Source: Alphaproteobacteria bacterium
GTDB taxonomy: Bacteria; Pseudomonadota; Alphaproteobacteria; Micropepsales; Micropepsaceae
Direction of reading: 5' to 3'
DNA: 64,000 nt
Assembly: GCA_017983635.1 (NCBI GenBank)
Contig: JAGOBA010000004.1
Span: 1-64,000, forward strand
Shown: piece by piece, positions 1 through 8,680 of the stretch
Layout of the letters: each line of letters opens with the position of its first letter
Position numbering within the stretch: the first letter of the stretch is position 1
The notes under the pieces: model-generated
The model's database searches: none
What the model saw: the letters and a program-made list of their open reading frames with translations, nothing else
What the model was told of the DNA's origin: nothing
Program-made: the position numbers and the translations under genes

Positions 1-65
1 CCAAGCATGCGCTTGACGATCGCAACCTTCTGCTCCGGCGTAAATACCCGAGGTCCCTTCGGCAT
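1..65 (-). CDS. transposase N-terminus (partial, runs off left edge)
   Basis: The first 21 codons read MPKGPRVFTPEQKVAIVKRM on the minus strand, with a strong GGAAGGAG ribosome binding site 6 nt before the ATG. The TPEQK..IVK pattern resembles the first helix of the small helix-turn-helix protein (OrfA) of IS3-type transposases, which binds the element's ends. The remainder lies outside the window, so family and intactness cannot be judged. A regulator with a similar N-terminus is the alternative. Confidence 0.45.
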   Translation of the reverse strand, partial: MPKGPRVFTPEQKVAIVKRML

Positions 66-125
66 TCAGTTCTCCTTCCGAGAACTGTCTCCTATTTTAC
101 GTGTCTCACTTCTTGGGTCCACTCC
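1..125 (-). mobile_element. left end of an insertion sequence (partial)
   Basis: The stretch between the transposase-like start codon (position 65) and about position 125 would be the untranslated end of the element. It contains GTGAGACACGT (minus strand, 99-109) and a TGGACCC segment near 115-121 that could be part of the terminal inverted repeat. Without the other end the boundary is a guess; the next chromosomal gene ends at 243. Confidence 0.35.
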
Positions 126-242
126 AGAACTTAAAGGTACCGTCGCGGCGGCTTGGGTAGACAGTTGGCGCGATGCTCATTGAGTGCACTGTCACCGAAT
201 TTTCCCCTTATCTCCACGTCCGTCCTCGATAGGCTCGTTCGG

Positions 243-650
243 TCAGCCGCCGCTCATCTCCGCGAGCACGCCGCCGATGGCGAGCAGTAGGCCGAGCGAG
301 CCTACGATGCCTTTGCGTGGCAGGCTGAGGAGGTGCAGGCTAAACACTGCGGCCGCCAGGAAGACCTGCAAGAATATCAATGCGAACACGCTCGCGAATA
401 AGACGGCGGCGACGATGCCGCCGGCCTCTCGGGGCAGCGCCAGGATGGCGATGAAGCTGCCGACGACGGCGATCGCGCCGGCAGTACCGATAAGGCGGAA
501 GCCCGAATCGCCAAACCGTTCCGCCAGCGCGTCGAAGACGCCTGTGATCCGATCGCGCAGACAGACCGCGGCGCGCTCGCAGCGTTCGGTCAAACTGAAG
601 AAATCCATCGCGGCCAGAAACAGGCCGATCAAGGCTAACATCAAGGCCAT
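243..650 (-). CDS. small multi-spanning membrane protein
   Basis: A 135-residue protein starting MALMLALIGLFLA, chosen over an upstream Met because GGGAGAG precedes this ATG. It shows three or four hydrophobic segments: residues about 2-16, 55-75, 80-105 and 112-130. The loop between the first two is charged and contains two Cys residues. I do not recognise a family. It is followed by the partial insertion sequence and preceded by an exported protein on the same strand, so it may be the second gene of a short transcript. Confidence 0.6.
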   Translation of the reverse strand: MALMLALIGLFLAAMDFFSLTERCERAAVCLRDRITGVFDALAERFGDSGFRLIGTAGAIAVVGSFIAILALPREAGGIVAAVLFASVFALIFLQVFLAAAVFSLHLLSLPRKGIVGSLGLLLAIGGVLAEMSGG

Positions 651-729
651 GCGCTCTCCCGCAGGCTTGTGACGACGACGCATGACACTATCGCAAAGCC
701 CAGGGACACGGAACAAACGTGTTGCACCT

Positions 730-1527
730 TCACCGCCGCTCGATCCGGCAGGCGTTCAGTTCGATGCTTCCGTCGCTTGGGGTCCATTGGGTGACTTTGC
801 CGTAGATGCGCACGTTTTGGCCTTGGCGGAATTGGGCGAACGGGCGCAGGTCGCGGGCGGTGAGGCAGCAATAGACCCTGCCGTGCTGCAGCTGCACGGA
901 TCGGTAGAGCCGGCAAAACCAGCCATCGGCGAACGCGGAGACGAAGCCGTTGTCGGCAAAGGGTTTGCCTTGAATGCCGTTCAAGAGAGCGTCACGGTCG
1001 CTGTCCGTTTTTTGGCGCGCGAGGTCGGCGAACACTCTGCCGGTGACGGCGGGCGGCGTTGCGGTGCTGCCGATCTGTGCGGCGATGGGGCCAAGTGCGG
1101 GCGGGCGCGCGGTTGCGGGGGGCCCTAAGACTTTGAACTTGCACTGCGCGATCTCGATGCGATCGGTGAAGCCGGCCAGCGTGGCCTGGACCCTGACCCG
1201 GTCGCCGGTCTTGGCGGCCACGGCATAGGCGATGTCATCGGCCGAGAGCGCGCAGCGTACCTCGCCGTGGGCGGTCGCTACCGGCGCGAAGTAGGAAACG
1301 CCGAATAGCCAGCGGTCCTCTTCGAATTCCATGATGGTGCCCGTGTCTTGGAACGGCTTGCCTTGGTATTTTTCCTGGAACGCGCGATCGAACGCTTCGT
1401 GGCTCAGGCGCGCCTTGTCCGCCTGAAGCGTGACGATGAGCGCCGCCGTGTGCGGCGGTGCCGCCGGCGCCGCGGCGACGATGCTCGCGGTCGCGACGAG
1501 TGAAGCGGTGAACAAGATCGCGCGCAT
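730..1527 (-). CDS. exported protein with two OB-fold-like (tRNA_anti-like) domains
   Basis: The 265-residue product has a signal peptide (residues 1-19, ending VAAAPAA) and an excellent CGGAGG ribosome binding site. Two segments share the same plan: a stretch with GDRVRVQATLAGF..IEIAQCKF (about 105-133) and one with GQNVRIYGKVTQW..IELNACRI (about 236-262). Each looks like the strand-rich core of the periplasmic OB-fold family called tRNA_anti-like, here duplicated. Each domain has paired cysteines. The name is historical and does not imply tRNA binding; the function is unknown. Confidence 0.6.
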   Translation of the reverse strand: MRAILFTASLVATASIVAAAPAAPPHTAALIVTLQADKARLSHEAFDRAFQEKYQGKPFQDTGTIMEFEEDRWLFGVSYFAPVATAHGEVRCALSADDIAYAVAAKTGDRVRVQATLAGFTDRIEIAQCKFKVLGPPATARPPALGPIAAQIGSTATPPAVTGRVFADLARQKTDSDRDALLNGIQGKPFADNGFVSAFADGWFCRLYRSVQLQHGRVYCCLTARDLRPFAQFRQGQNVRIYGKVTQWTPSDGSIELNACRIERR

Positions 1528-1735
1528 GTTGGCCTCCGATTCGAAGAACTTCGGTCAGAGTGAGCTAACCCGGGTCTTCCGGACATCTCAAAGCGCAACA
1601 TACCGGGGAGGCGTCACATGACAAGCGAGGGTAGACACTGGTGCCGGCAAAGCCAGGATTTGGCGCTGCTCGGTCGCGGATTCTCTGCCTAACTTCCGGG
1701 TACATGGGGTTGTTCGCTCAAATTCCGCCGAGTAT

Positions 1736-1763
1736 CCCCCCCGACGCTCGAGTCCTGGGGGGG
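1736..1763 (-). terminator. C7/G7 stem-loop after the acyl-CoA dehydrogenase gene
   Basis: Seven C (1736-1742) and seven G (1757-1763) flank a 14-nt spacer that itself contains GAC/GTC. The hairpin lies 25 bp beyond the stop codon at 1789. No T-run follows, so a role as terminator is only plausible. Confidence 0.3.
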
Positions 1764-1788
1764 CGGGTCCTCAACGAATGGACACCTG

Positions 1789-2955
1789 TCACAGCGTCCG
1801 CGCGATCAGGTTGCGGTGGGTTTCATTTGTTCCCGAGTAAATGCTGGCGGCCCGGGTGGCGAGGTACTTTCGGGCAGCGAACGCGCCATCGGTGAGGTGG
1901 GCGGGGCCTTTGGCTCGCAAGGCCGATGCGCCGAGCGGGCCCACGGCGTTCAAGGCGGCCGCGGTCATGCGCTGGTGAAGCTCGGTCGCCAGCGTCTTCA
2001 TCATGGAGGCTTGCGCGTCGGTGATACCGTCAGGCTTCGCCGACCGAAGGATCGACAGCTCCAACGCTTCAAACGTGTCGAGTTGGCGGTTGAGTTCCGC
2101 CAACTTCAGCGTCAGGCCGCCGTCGGACGCTGCGTAAGTGTCCGCCGCCGCCTTGGCGCGACGGAAGGCGCGGCGCAACAAGCCTGTCGTCGTGTTGCTC
2201 GCGCGTGCAAAGCGCATGAGCAGCCGCGCCGCGGCCCAGCCTTCGTTCTCTTGTCCGACGCGATCGGCGAGGGCCACGCGCACGCCATCGAAGCGGACCT
2301 CGCAGAATTCGTCTTCGCCGGCGATGGAGCGGATCGGCCTGACGGTGATGCCGGGCGACGCCATATCGATCAGCAGGAACGTGATGCCCGTCTGCGGCCG
2401 GTCTCCTGCGGCGGTGCGGACGAGGCAGAACATGCGATTGGCCAGGTGTGCGCCGGTGGTCCAGATCTTCGCGCCGTCGACGACATAGTGATCGCCGGCG
2501 CGCTGCGCACGCGTCTGCAAGAGGGCGAGATCGGATCCTGCGCCCGCTTCGGAAAAGCCCTGGCACCACAGATCGCTGCCGTCCAAGATGGGGGGCAGGT
2601 ATCTTTCCCGCTGCTCCGGCGTGCCGATCGCGATCAGCAGCGGACCGACGTTGCGGATGCCGCCCGCGAAGAGAATGGGCGCATCGTTGTCGGCGCATTC
2701 GCGATCGAAGAGCAGCCGCTGTTCGGGCGGCCAACCGGTGCCGCCATGCTCTTTCGGCCACGCCGGTGCGATCCATCCTTTCTCGTAGAGGCGGCGGTGC
2801 CAAAGGCGGCAGGCGTCTATCTCGGAGTGGACCCCGACAGTATCGCGCGCCGCGTTTCGCAGATCCTCGGTGAGGGCGGTCTTCAGAAAACGCCGCACGT
2901 CGTTGGCGAACGCGCGAAGCGAGATCGGGCTGGCTGGATTTTGCTCGAATGCCAT
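1789..2955 (-). CDS. acyl-CoA dehydrogenase
   Basis: A 388-residue flavoenzyme of the acyl-CoA dehydrogenase superfamily, which introduces an alpha-beta double bond into acyl-CoA thioesters and passes electrons to ETF. The N-terminal helical domain covers about 1-125. The flavin/substrate motif WCQGFSE.GAGSDLA is at 130-144, the beta domain continues to about 240, and the C-terminal helical domain ends with YSGTNETHRNLIAR, which contacts FAD. Length is normal. It stands alone with no beta-oxidation partners nearby; substrate chain length cannot be read from the sequence. Confidence 0.9.
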   Translation of the reverse strand: MAFEQNPASPISLRAFANDVRRFLKTALTEDLRNAARDTVGVHSEIDACRLWHRRLYEKGWIAPAWPKEHGGTGWPPEQRLLFDRECADNDAPILFAGGIRNVGPLLIAIGTPEQRERYLPPILDGSDLWCQGFSEAGAGSDLALLQTRAQRAGDHYVVDGAKIWTTGAHLANRMFCLVRTAAGDRPQTGITFLLIDMASPGITVRPIRSIAGEDEFCEVRFDGVRVALADRVGQENEGWAAARLLMRFARASNTTTGLLRRAFRRAKAAADTYAASDGGLTLKLAELNRQLDTFEALELSILRSAKPDGITDAQASMMKTLATELHQRMTAAALNAVGPLGASALRAKGPAHLTDGAFAARKYLATRAASIYSGTNETHRNLIARTL

Positions 2956-3039
2956 TTCCGAGCAGTTTCGAGGGTGGCGCAGCCGGTCGACTTGATTCAG
3001 GTCAACGCGTATGGGGAATCTGCGACGCCGTTGCCGCCT

Positions 3040-3813
3040 TTATCGCGGCGCGCGGTCCGGAACCAATTCTCGGTAAGCACGCCAGGTGGCGAGGCCCAGC
3101 CAAGGGAAGATGACGATGAGGCCCAGGAAGGCGGTTGCTGCAGCGATGAGGAGGAGAGCGACGATCAGGAAGGCCCAGAGCAGCATCGGGGCCGGGTTCT
3201 TGGCGACGGCGGCGAAGCTGGTGGCGCTTGCCGCCCAGACGCTCGTGCGGCTGTCGAGCAGCATCGGCGCTGCGATCACGACGAGGCAGTACGTAAAGAA
3301 CGCAATCACGCCGCCGATCGCGGTGCCCGAGATGAGCATCGCGTGGCCCTCATCCGTGGTGAGTGCGAAAACGACGAAGCTTTCGACGGTGCGATGGAAG
3401 CGGTAGGTCGACAGGCCATAGACGACCTGCGCGATGCGGCCCCAGAGCAGGTAGATCATCAAGAGCGCGAGGCCCAGATAGACGACGTCTTGGCGCAGGG
3501 CCTGGCGCACGAAGAGCATCTGGTTCAGCGTCGGCGTTCGGCCTTGTTCGAGCAGGCGGCCGGCTTCGTAGAGGCCCATGGCCAGTATCGGCGCGATGAA
3601 GACGAAGCCGCAGCTCAGCGCGAGTACCCAGAACGCGGCGTTGGAGGCGACGAACGCGGCCGATCCGACAATGGACATGACCGCCAACGCGAGGCCGTAG
3701 GCGAGGCAGGGACCCAGCGCTTTGCGCATGTCGTTCCATGCGCCGGCAAGCCAGCGAAATGGCGCGGCCGTGTCGATCGCGTTGACTGCGGGAACGCCGA
3801 GCGTCGTGTCCAT
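3040..3813 (-). CDS. DUF2189-family inner membrane protein
   Basis: A 257-residue polytopic protein with about six hydrophobic helices. The N-terminal PFRWLAGAWNDM and central GLYEAGRLLEQGRTPT segments are typical of DUF2189 proteins, found widely in proteobacteria and of unknown function; they are often near respiratory or polyhydroxyalkanoate genes, which is not the case here. The start has a consensus GGAGG. It is transcribed toward the acyl-CoA dehydrogenase with an 84-bp gap. Confidence 0.8.
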   Translation of the reverse strand: MDTTLGVPAVNAIDTAAPFRWLAGAWNDMRKALGPCLAYGLALAVMSIVGSAAFVASNAAFWVLALSCGFVFIAPILAMGLYEAGRLLEQGRTPTLNQMLFVRQALRQDVVYLGLALLMIYLLWGRIAQVVYGLSTYRFHRTVESFVVFALTTDEGHAMLISGTAIGGVIAFFTYCLVVIAAPMLLDSRTSVWAASATSFAAVAKNPAPMLLWAFLIVALLLIAAATAFLGLIVIFPWLGLATWRAYRELVPDRAPR

Positions 3814-3888
3814 GCGAACCTCCGTGCGCAGAGCGTAGAACGGCGGGCGGCGGTGTCAATGGGCGGTAGTGCGGGCTGCAGCAGGAAG

Positions 3889-3918
3889 AAAAAAGGGGCA
3901 AAGCTTTTGCTTTGCCCC
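3889..3918 (-). terminator. rho-independent terminator of the OmpA-family gene
   Basis: GGGGCAAAGC (3895-3904) and GCTTTGCCCC (3909-3918) form a perfect 10-bp stem with a TTTT loop. On the minus strand it is followed by six T residues (3894-3889). It lies 25 bp past the stop codon of the outer membrane protein gene. Confidence 0.92.
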
Positions 3919-3943
3919 TGGAATGTTGGAACGCGATCGGGTG

Positions 3944-4984
3944 CTAGTTCAGATCGATTGTGGCCCGGCGGTTTTGCGGTTCTTTCACGTCGTTGCCGGT
4001 TTGGACCATGAGTTCGCCTTCGCCTTTGCCCGAGGCCGAGATCGAACCTTCGGCGACGCCTTTGCCGACGAGGTTTTTCTTCGCGGCGTCGGCGCGGCAC
4101 TCGGACAGCTTTTGGTTTGCCTTGGGCGAGCCGACCGTGTCGGTGTGACCGACGATGCGTACGGTTGCGGCGTTACCGCTCTTCGCCGCGTTTGCCGCTT
4201 CGGAGAGAACGGTGTCGGCTTCGGCCGTGATGTTGCACTTGGCGAAGCCGAAGAAGATCACAAAGCTCTTCGGTGGCGGCGGGGGAGGCGGCGGTGGTGG
4301 CGGCGGCGGGGGAGGTGCCGCTTCATCCGGCGACAGACTGTAACGCAAGCCGACGGTCACCGTGTGCTTGACGATGTCGTCGTAGGCGTCGCTGTGGATT
4401 GTGGCTGGTGGGTCAAGGTCACTAAACTCAGGCGATTGTGCGTTGAAGTAGCGGTAGTTCAGGACCAAGTCTGTTCGCGATGTGAGGGCGTAGTTCAAGC
4501 CCGCCATCAGCTGCCACGCTAACACATAGTCGGTATCGTCGATAACGACGCTGTGCAGATTTTCGTTTCTGTACATGATGTAGTCGCCGCCGGCGCCGGC
4601 GCCGAGCGAGAGCGAGAGCTTTTCGCTAAACTCGACATCGTAGACGAGGTTCAGCATCTGCGAGAATTCGTCGAACTTGCCGTTTGCGACATTGGGCGCC
4701 GCCTTGCCAACGAAGAACGAACTGTCCAAATCGTTGGCGCGATAGCCAAGTTCCAGTTCAGCGCGAAGATGGCCCCATGCGTAGCCGACCGTGCCCAACG
4801 CTGCCCATCCCGTGTCGAACGACATATCCGCGCGGCCGGTGACGTCGTGTGCGTAAGTGGTGTCGTCGATCCAGTTCGCACCGGCTTCGATTCCGATATA
4901 CCAGCCTTTGTGATTGCCGGCGTTTGCCGCGCCGCTCAAAGCGGCGAGCGCGCAGGCGCCAAAAAGGAGAGCTCTCATCGTCAT
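3944..4984 (-). CDS. OmpA-family outer membrane protein with polyproline linker
   Basis: A 346-residue outer membrane protein. The start at 4984 has AGGGG 8 nt upstream and gives a clean signal peptide (ALSGAANA). Residues about 22-235 form an OmpA/OprF-like beta barrel (GWYIGIEAG, alternating aromatic strands, VGLRYSLSP). A run of 15 consecutive prolines follows (codons 4274-4318). The C-terminal OmpA domain binds peptidoglycan, seen as VGHTDTVGSPKANQKLSECRA with the conserved Asp/Arg. It links the outer membrane to the cell wall. It is monocistronic, with its own terminator. Confidence 0.88.
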   Translation of the reverse strand: MTMRALLFGACALAALSGAANAGNHKGWYIGIEAGANWIDDTTYAHDVTGRADMSFDTGWAALGTVGYAWGHLRAELELGYRANDLDSSFFVGKAAPNVANGKFDEFSQMLNLVYDVEFSEKLSLSLGAGAGGDYIMYRNENLHSVVIDDTDYVLAWQLMAGLNYALTSRTDLVLNYRYFNAQSPEFSDLDPPATIHSDAYDDIVKHTVTVGLRYSLSPDEAAPPPPPPPPPPPPPPPKSFVIFFGFAKCNITAEADTVLSEAANAAKSGNAATVRIVGHTDTVGSPKANQKLSECRADAAKKNLVGKGVAEGSISASGKGEGELMVQTGNDVKEPQNRRATIDLN

Positions 4985-5228
4985 ATCGACTACCCCTGTC
5001 GTTGTTGAATTTTTCGCGGTCAGGTCAAGTCTGGCACCGGCGAGCCCGGAAACCATACGCACCGCGCTCGTGATCCGCCAGCAACGAGCAAGGCAAATCA
5101 TTCAATTTTGTAGTGCATGTCGGGTCGATTTGTCGTCCAATCGCGCCCCGCGGGCGAAATCGGGGCGAAGTTTTCGCGCATAGGGAGTAGCGCGGGTAGT
5201 CTTCGCCTCTCGGTTAGGGATGGAAGTC

Positions 5229-5504
5229 ATGAGCGATGCCGTCGGTCCTGGCGATCTGGTGCTTTGCGTCAATGCCGCGCCGAATCACGCCACGGGAAGA
5301 CCGGTGCCTCTGGTTGCCGGGGAGACCTACCGCGTCATCGCGGTCATGGACTTTGCGTGCCCTTGCGGACGTTCCGATGCGCTCTTGGATGTCGGCGTCG
5401 ATTTCGCGTGGTGCCAAACTCGCTTCCGGCTGCTGCCCAAGCCGAAAGCCGAGAGCAAGCCTCGCCGCGTTTCGGTCCCCAAAGAAAAAGAGACGGTTCG
5501 CTGA
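5229..5504 (+). CDS. small hypothetical protein
   Basis: A 91-residue protein starting MSDAVGPGDLVLC; an ATG three codons earlier overlaps the AGGGA ribosome binding site, so the second ATG is preferred. The N-terminal part alternates short strands (DLVLCVN, TYRVIAVMD) like a small beta barrel; CPCGR and a later Cys could bind a metal. The C-terminus is basic. I recall similar small proteins in alphaproteobacteria and their phages but cannot name a function. It is divergent from the OmpA-family gene. Confidence 0.5.
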   Translation: MSDAVGPGDLVLCVNAAPNHATGRPVPLVAGETYRVIAVMDFACPCGRSDALLDVGVDFAWCQTRFRLLPKPKAESKPRRVSVPKEKETVR

Positions 5505-5615
5505 ACGGCTTCGGCCGGGGTCGTTTCGCATTCGTCCGCTCATAACCTGTCAGGTAGTTGCGGCGCTGCAGGGCGCGGCCTATCCCCGGCTCTGACCTTA
5601 GCGAAGGAGCCGCCG

Positions 5616-5951
5616 ATGCTTGTCTTGCGAATTGTTCTTGTCGTTCATCTGGTCGCGCTCAGCGTTTATACGGCGATCGTGATTGGGAATCACGGTTTGG
5701 ACTTGCTGCCGGTGTTCTTCGGCGACATCGCGGCGATGGGGTGGCCCGGGCAATTCAATTTCGACTTCCTGGGGTTTCTGGTGCTTGCGGCGCTTTGGAC
5801 GGCGTGGCGGAACAATTTCTCGGCGCTGGGGTTGTTGCTTGCGGCCGTGTCCTTTTTCGGCGGCATGGCATTCTTGTCGACCTATCTCTTGATCCTCAGC
5901 TTGAGCGCGCGGGACATCCCGGACCTCCTACTGGGCCGCGCTGCCCGCTAA
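5616..5951 (+). CDS. small membrane protein
   Basis: The product is 111 residues with four predicted hydrophobic helices (about 4-24, 28-42, 47-63, 68-95). An AGGAG ribosome binding site sits 6 nt upstream. No family is recognised. It lies 46 bp before the serine hydrolase gene on the same strand and could be cotranscribed with it. Confidence 0.6.
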   Translation: MLVLRIVLVVHLVALSVYTAIVIGNHGLDLLPVFFGDIAAMGWPGQFNFDFLGFLVLAALWTAWRNNFSALGLLLAAVSFFGGMAFLSTYLLILSLSARDIPDLLLGRAAR

Positions 5952-5996
5952 CGCGGTGGCGTGACGGCGCGTGCTGCGGTGTGCTAGTGGCTGTTT

Positions 5997-7031
5997 ATGT
6001 CGCTCTCACCGCTCCCGCCGCAATCGCCCGATACGCCGTGGCCCACGCAGGAATGGCCGGTGGGGCAGCTTACGCGCGTCGATCGTGCCGTGTTCGATGC
6101 GCTGATTGGCGAGGCGTTTGCGGCGAAGGCGACGCCTGCACTGGGCGAGACGCATGCGGTGCTGGTCGTGCAGGGCGGGCGGATTACGTTCGAGCGCTAT
6201 GCGGATGGGTTCGACGCGGCGAGCACGCATCATTCTTGGTCGAAGGCGAAGAGCATCACGCAGGCGTTGGTCGGTCTTTTGGTGAAGGACGGAAAGCTTC
6301 GCGTTGAGGCGGCGGCAGACGTTCCTGAATGGGCGGGGGATGCGCGCGCGGCGATTACGCTCGATCAGCTGTTGCGCATGTCGAGCGGACTCAAGTTCAT
6401 CGAGGACTACGCGCCGGGCGGCAAGCCGTCGGACGTTATCGCGATGCTGTTCGGTGCGGGTAAGGACGACGTCGCGGCCTACGCGGCGGCGCAGCCTCTG
6501 GAGCACGCACCGGGGACATATTGGTCATATGCCAGCGGGACGACGAACATTGTCAGCCGCATCGCCTCGCGCGCGCTGAATGCCTACGGGCCCGACTTCG
6601 AGCGCTTTATGCGCGAGCGGCTGTTTCAGCCCTTAGGGATACGCTCGGCGAAGCCGAAGTTCGACAAGGCGGGCCTGTTCATCGGGTCGAGCTATTGCTT
6701 CATGAGTGCGCGCGACTTTGCGCGCTTCGGGCTGCTCTATCTGCGCGACGGCCTGTGGGAGGGGCGGCGGTTGTTGCCGGACGGCTGGGTCGACTATGCG
6801 CGCACCCCCACGTTTCAGCAGCCGGGCGTCGACAGCAATCGCTATGGCGCGCATTGGTGGCTGGACTTTGGCGGGCCGGGCTCGTTCTCGGCCAACGGCT
6901 ATGACGGCCAATTCACGATCATCGCGCCCGACCGCGATCTCATCATCGTGCGCCACGGTGTGACGCCGCTTGGGCTGAAAGACAATCTGAAGGATTGGAT
7001 CGGGAAGCTTTCGGGGTGCTTTGCGCGGTAG
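5997..7031 (+). CDS. NylB-like serine hydrolase (class C beta-lactamase fold)
   Basis: A 344-residue protein of the beta-lactamase/esterase/6-aminohexanoate-dimer hydrolase family. The catalytic SxxK motif is SWSK in HHSWSKAKSITQ (about residue 81); the Tyr motif is SYASGTTN (about 178), and the third motif is RHGVTPLG near the C-terminus. No signal peptide is evident, which argues for an intracellular esterase or amidase rather than a beta-lactamase. The true substrate is unknown. It converges on the MFS gene with a 2-bp gap. Confidence 0.82.
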   Translation: MSLSPLPPQSPDTPWPTQEWPVGQLTRVDRAVFDALIGEAFAAKATPALGETHAVLVVQGGRITFERYADGFDAASTHHSWSKAKSITQALVGLLVKDGKLRVEAAADVPEWAGDARAAITLDQLLRMSSGLKFIEDYAPGGKPSDVIAMLFGAGKDDVAAYAAAQPLEHAPGTYWSYASGTTNIVSRIASRALNAYGPDFERFMRERLFQPLGIRSAKPKFDKAGLFIGSSYCFMSARDFARFGLLYLRDGLWEGRRLLPDGWVDYARTPTFQQPGVDSNRYGAHWWLDFGGPGSFSANGYDGQFTIIAPDRDLIIVRHGVTPLGLKDNLKDWIGKLSGCFAR

Positions 7032-7033
7032 GT

Positions 7034-8530
7034 TCAGCCCTTCGCCACCAAGTCTCTTCTGTACGTGAGCGATGACAACCAGAAAAATGCGCTCGCCGGA
7101 ATGAAGAACAGTGCGGTTGCCGCCATCGATTGGCGCAGGCCTTCGCCGTAGGCGGCGGTGCAGATCGCTTGCTGCGCCTCGGGTAGTTTGGCAACGACGT
7201 CTTTGGCGCGGCACATCTCGTTGGTGAGCGTGCCGTCCATGCCGTGGGCGCTGAGCTGCATCGCCATGAACATGTCGCTCAACCAGCCGACGATCAGCGG
7301 CCCCAGGCCGTTGCCGATAAGGGCGACGATGAGGAGGAGGATCGCGATCGCCGACGCGCGGGAGCGGGTCGATACCACCCCTTGGCCGATCGTGTATTGG
7401 GCGCCCAGATACATGTAGTGCAGCGTCGCGGCAACGCCCCACAGGATGCGCGCCATGCCGATGTTCTCGGTCGTGGTGAAGTAGGCCATCTCGTAGAACG
7501 GGATTGAGAGCAAAAGACCGAGCGCCGGTATCCAGGCCACGGCGGTTTGCGAGCGTGGCGTCAGCTTCTCTGTCGCGAACCCGCCGATGAACGTGCCGGC
7601 GGCCGCGCACAAGGCGAGCGGTACGCCGAACTCCAGCGCGAATTGACCGGGGTTAATGCCATGGATGCGCTGCGCCATGGGGGCTTGGAAACCCGCTAGG
7701 CCGTAACCGACGAGGGCCGTCAAGGCGGCGCCTATCGCCATCGTCCAAAACGTTGGCTTGGCCGCAAGTTCGCGCAGGGTTTCAACGATACCCGCACTCG
7801 CACGTCGCGCCATCGCCGGTGGATCGGAGTAGCCCCGCGGCGGCTCCTTCACGCAGAGGAGTACGATAAGCGCGAGGATCAGACCCGGCGCGCCGATCAC
7901 CACGAAGGCGACGCGCCAGCCTTCGACGTTGGCCCAGTCGATCGGCAGAAGTGCCGCCATGCCTTGCGTTTGGAGCCAGGCTTCGACGTTCGCGCCGGTG
8001 AGGCCGGTCGCGATCGGGCCGCCGAACGCGTTCGCGAGCGCGCCGCCGATGGTCACACCCATGGCATATATGCCTAGCGCATTGGCGCGGCTGCCCGGTT
8101 TGAAGTAGTCGCCGATGATCGAGTTTGCGGGCGGCGTGCAGCCGGCTTCGCCAATGGCGACACCGATGCGGGCGACAAGCAGGAACGCGAAGCTGGTGGC
8201 GAATCCGCACAGCGCTGCCATCAACGACCAGATGGCGATGCAGAGCGAGATAATCACCACGCGGTTGTAGCGGTCGGCTGCGATCGCGATCGGGATACCC
8301 ATCAACGCGTAGAAGATCGCGAAAGGCGGGCCGTTCAGGAAGCCGTACTCGCTATCGGAGAGGTTGAACGCGCTAATCACCGGTTGCGCGATGACCGAGA
8401 GCAAGTTGCGATCGATGAAATTCAACGTGTAGACCAGCGTCAGCAGGATCAGCACAAAGCCACGATACGCGGGCTGGCCGTAGCTGCTCCCGGCGGCGGC
8501 GTCATCCGCCGCCGCTGTTCCTGCCGTCAT
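7034..8530 (-). CDS. MFS transporter (Spinster-like)
   Basis: A 498-residue major facilitator with about 12 transmembrane helices. TM1 contains LNFIDRNLLSV, the loop 2-3 signature is AADRYNR, and TM4-5 has RIGVAIGEAGCTPPANSIIGDYF, characteristic of Spinster-like transporters of bacteria. A large periplasmic/cytosolic insert lies around 195-225. The start at 8530 follows a GGGGCGGGG stretch; a longer N-terminus from 8611 would add a non-conserved tail. The ligand (lipid, organic acid or drug) cannot be deduced. Confidence 0.85.
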   Translation of the reverse strand: MTAGTAAADDAAAGSSYGQPAYRGFVLILLTLVYTLNFIDRNLLSVIAQPVISAFNLSDSEYGFLNGPPFAIFYALMGIPIAIAADRYNRVVIISLCIAIWSLMAALCGFATSFAFLLVARIGVAIGEAGCTPPANSIIGDYFKPGSRANALGIYAMGVTIGGALANAFGGPIATGLTGANVEAWLQTQGMAALLPIDWANVEGWRVAFVVIGAPGLILALIVLLCVKEPPRGYSDPPAMARRASAGIVETLRELAAKPTFWTMAIGAALTALVGYGLAGFQAPMAQRIHGINPGQFALEFGVPLALCAAAGTFIGGFATEKLTPRSQTAVAWIPALGLLLSIPFYEMAYFTTTENIGMARILWGVAATLHYMYLGAQYTIGQGVVSTRSRASAIAILLLIVALIGNGLGPLIVGWLSDMFMAMQLSAHGMDGTLTNEMCRAKDVVAKLPEAQQAICTAAYGEGLRQSMAATALFFIPASAFFWLSSLTYRRDLVAKG

Positions 8531-8680
8531 GTCCCCGCCCCACTGTCTTTTGTTTGTTGGGGATGAGCTTAGCGACAAACGCTGTTCGCGCAACGGTGCC
8601 GAGATTGGCATGGCGGCGAGCCAAGTGTTTTGCTAGCTGATTGGGTGTTTGTAACCGCGCACGTCATTTTAGGTGAGCCA

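Noticed and set aside
1816..4011. 731-codon plus-strand ORF
   Set aside because: It is antisense to the acyl-CoA dehydrogenase and DUF2189 genes, has the GC-rich shadow composition (Arg/Gly/Ala-rich) and no ribosome binding site.
5558..6307. 249-codon plus-strand ORF
   Set aside because: It overlaps two credible genes in another frame and contains many Cys/Arg/Gly typical of a shadow.
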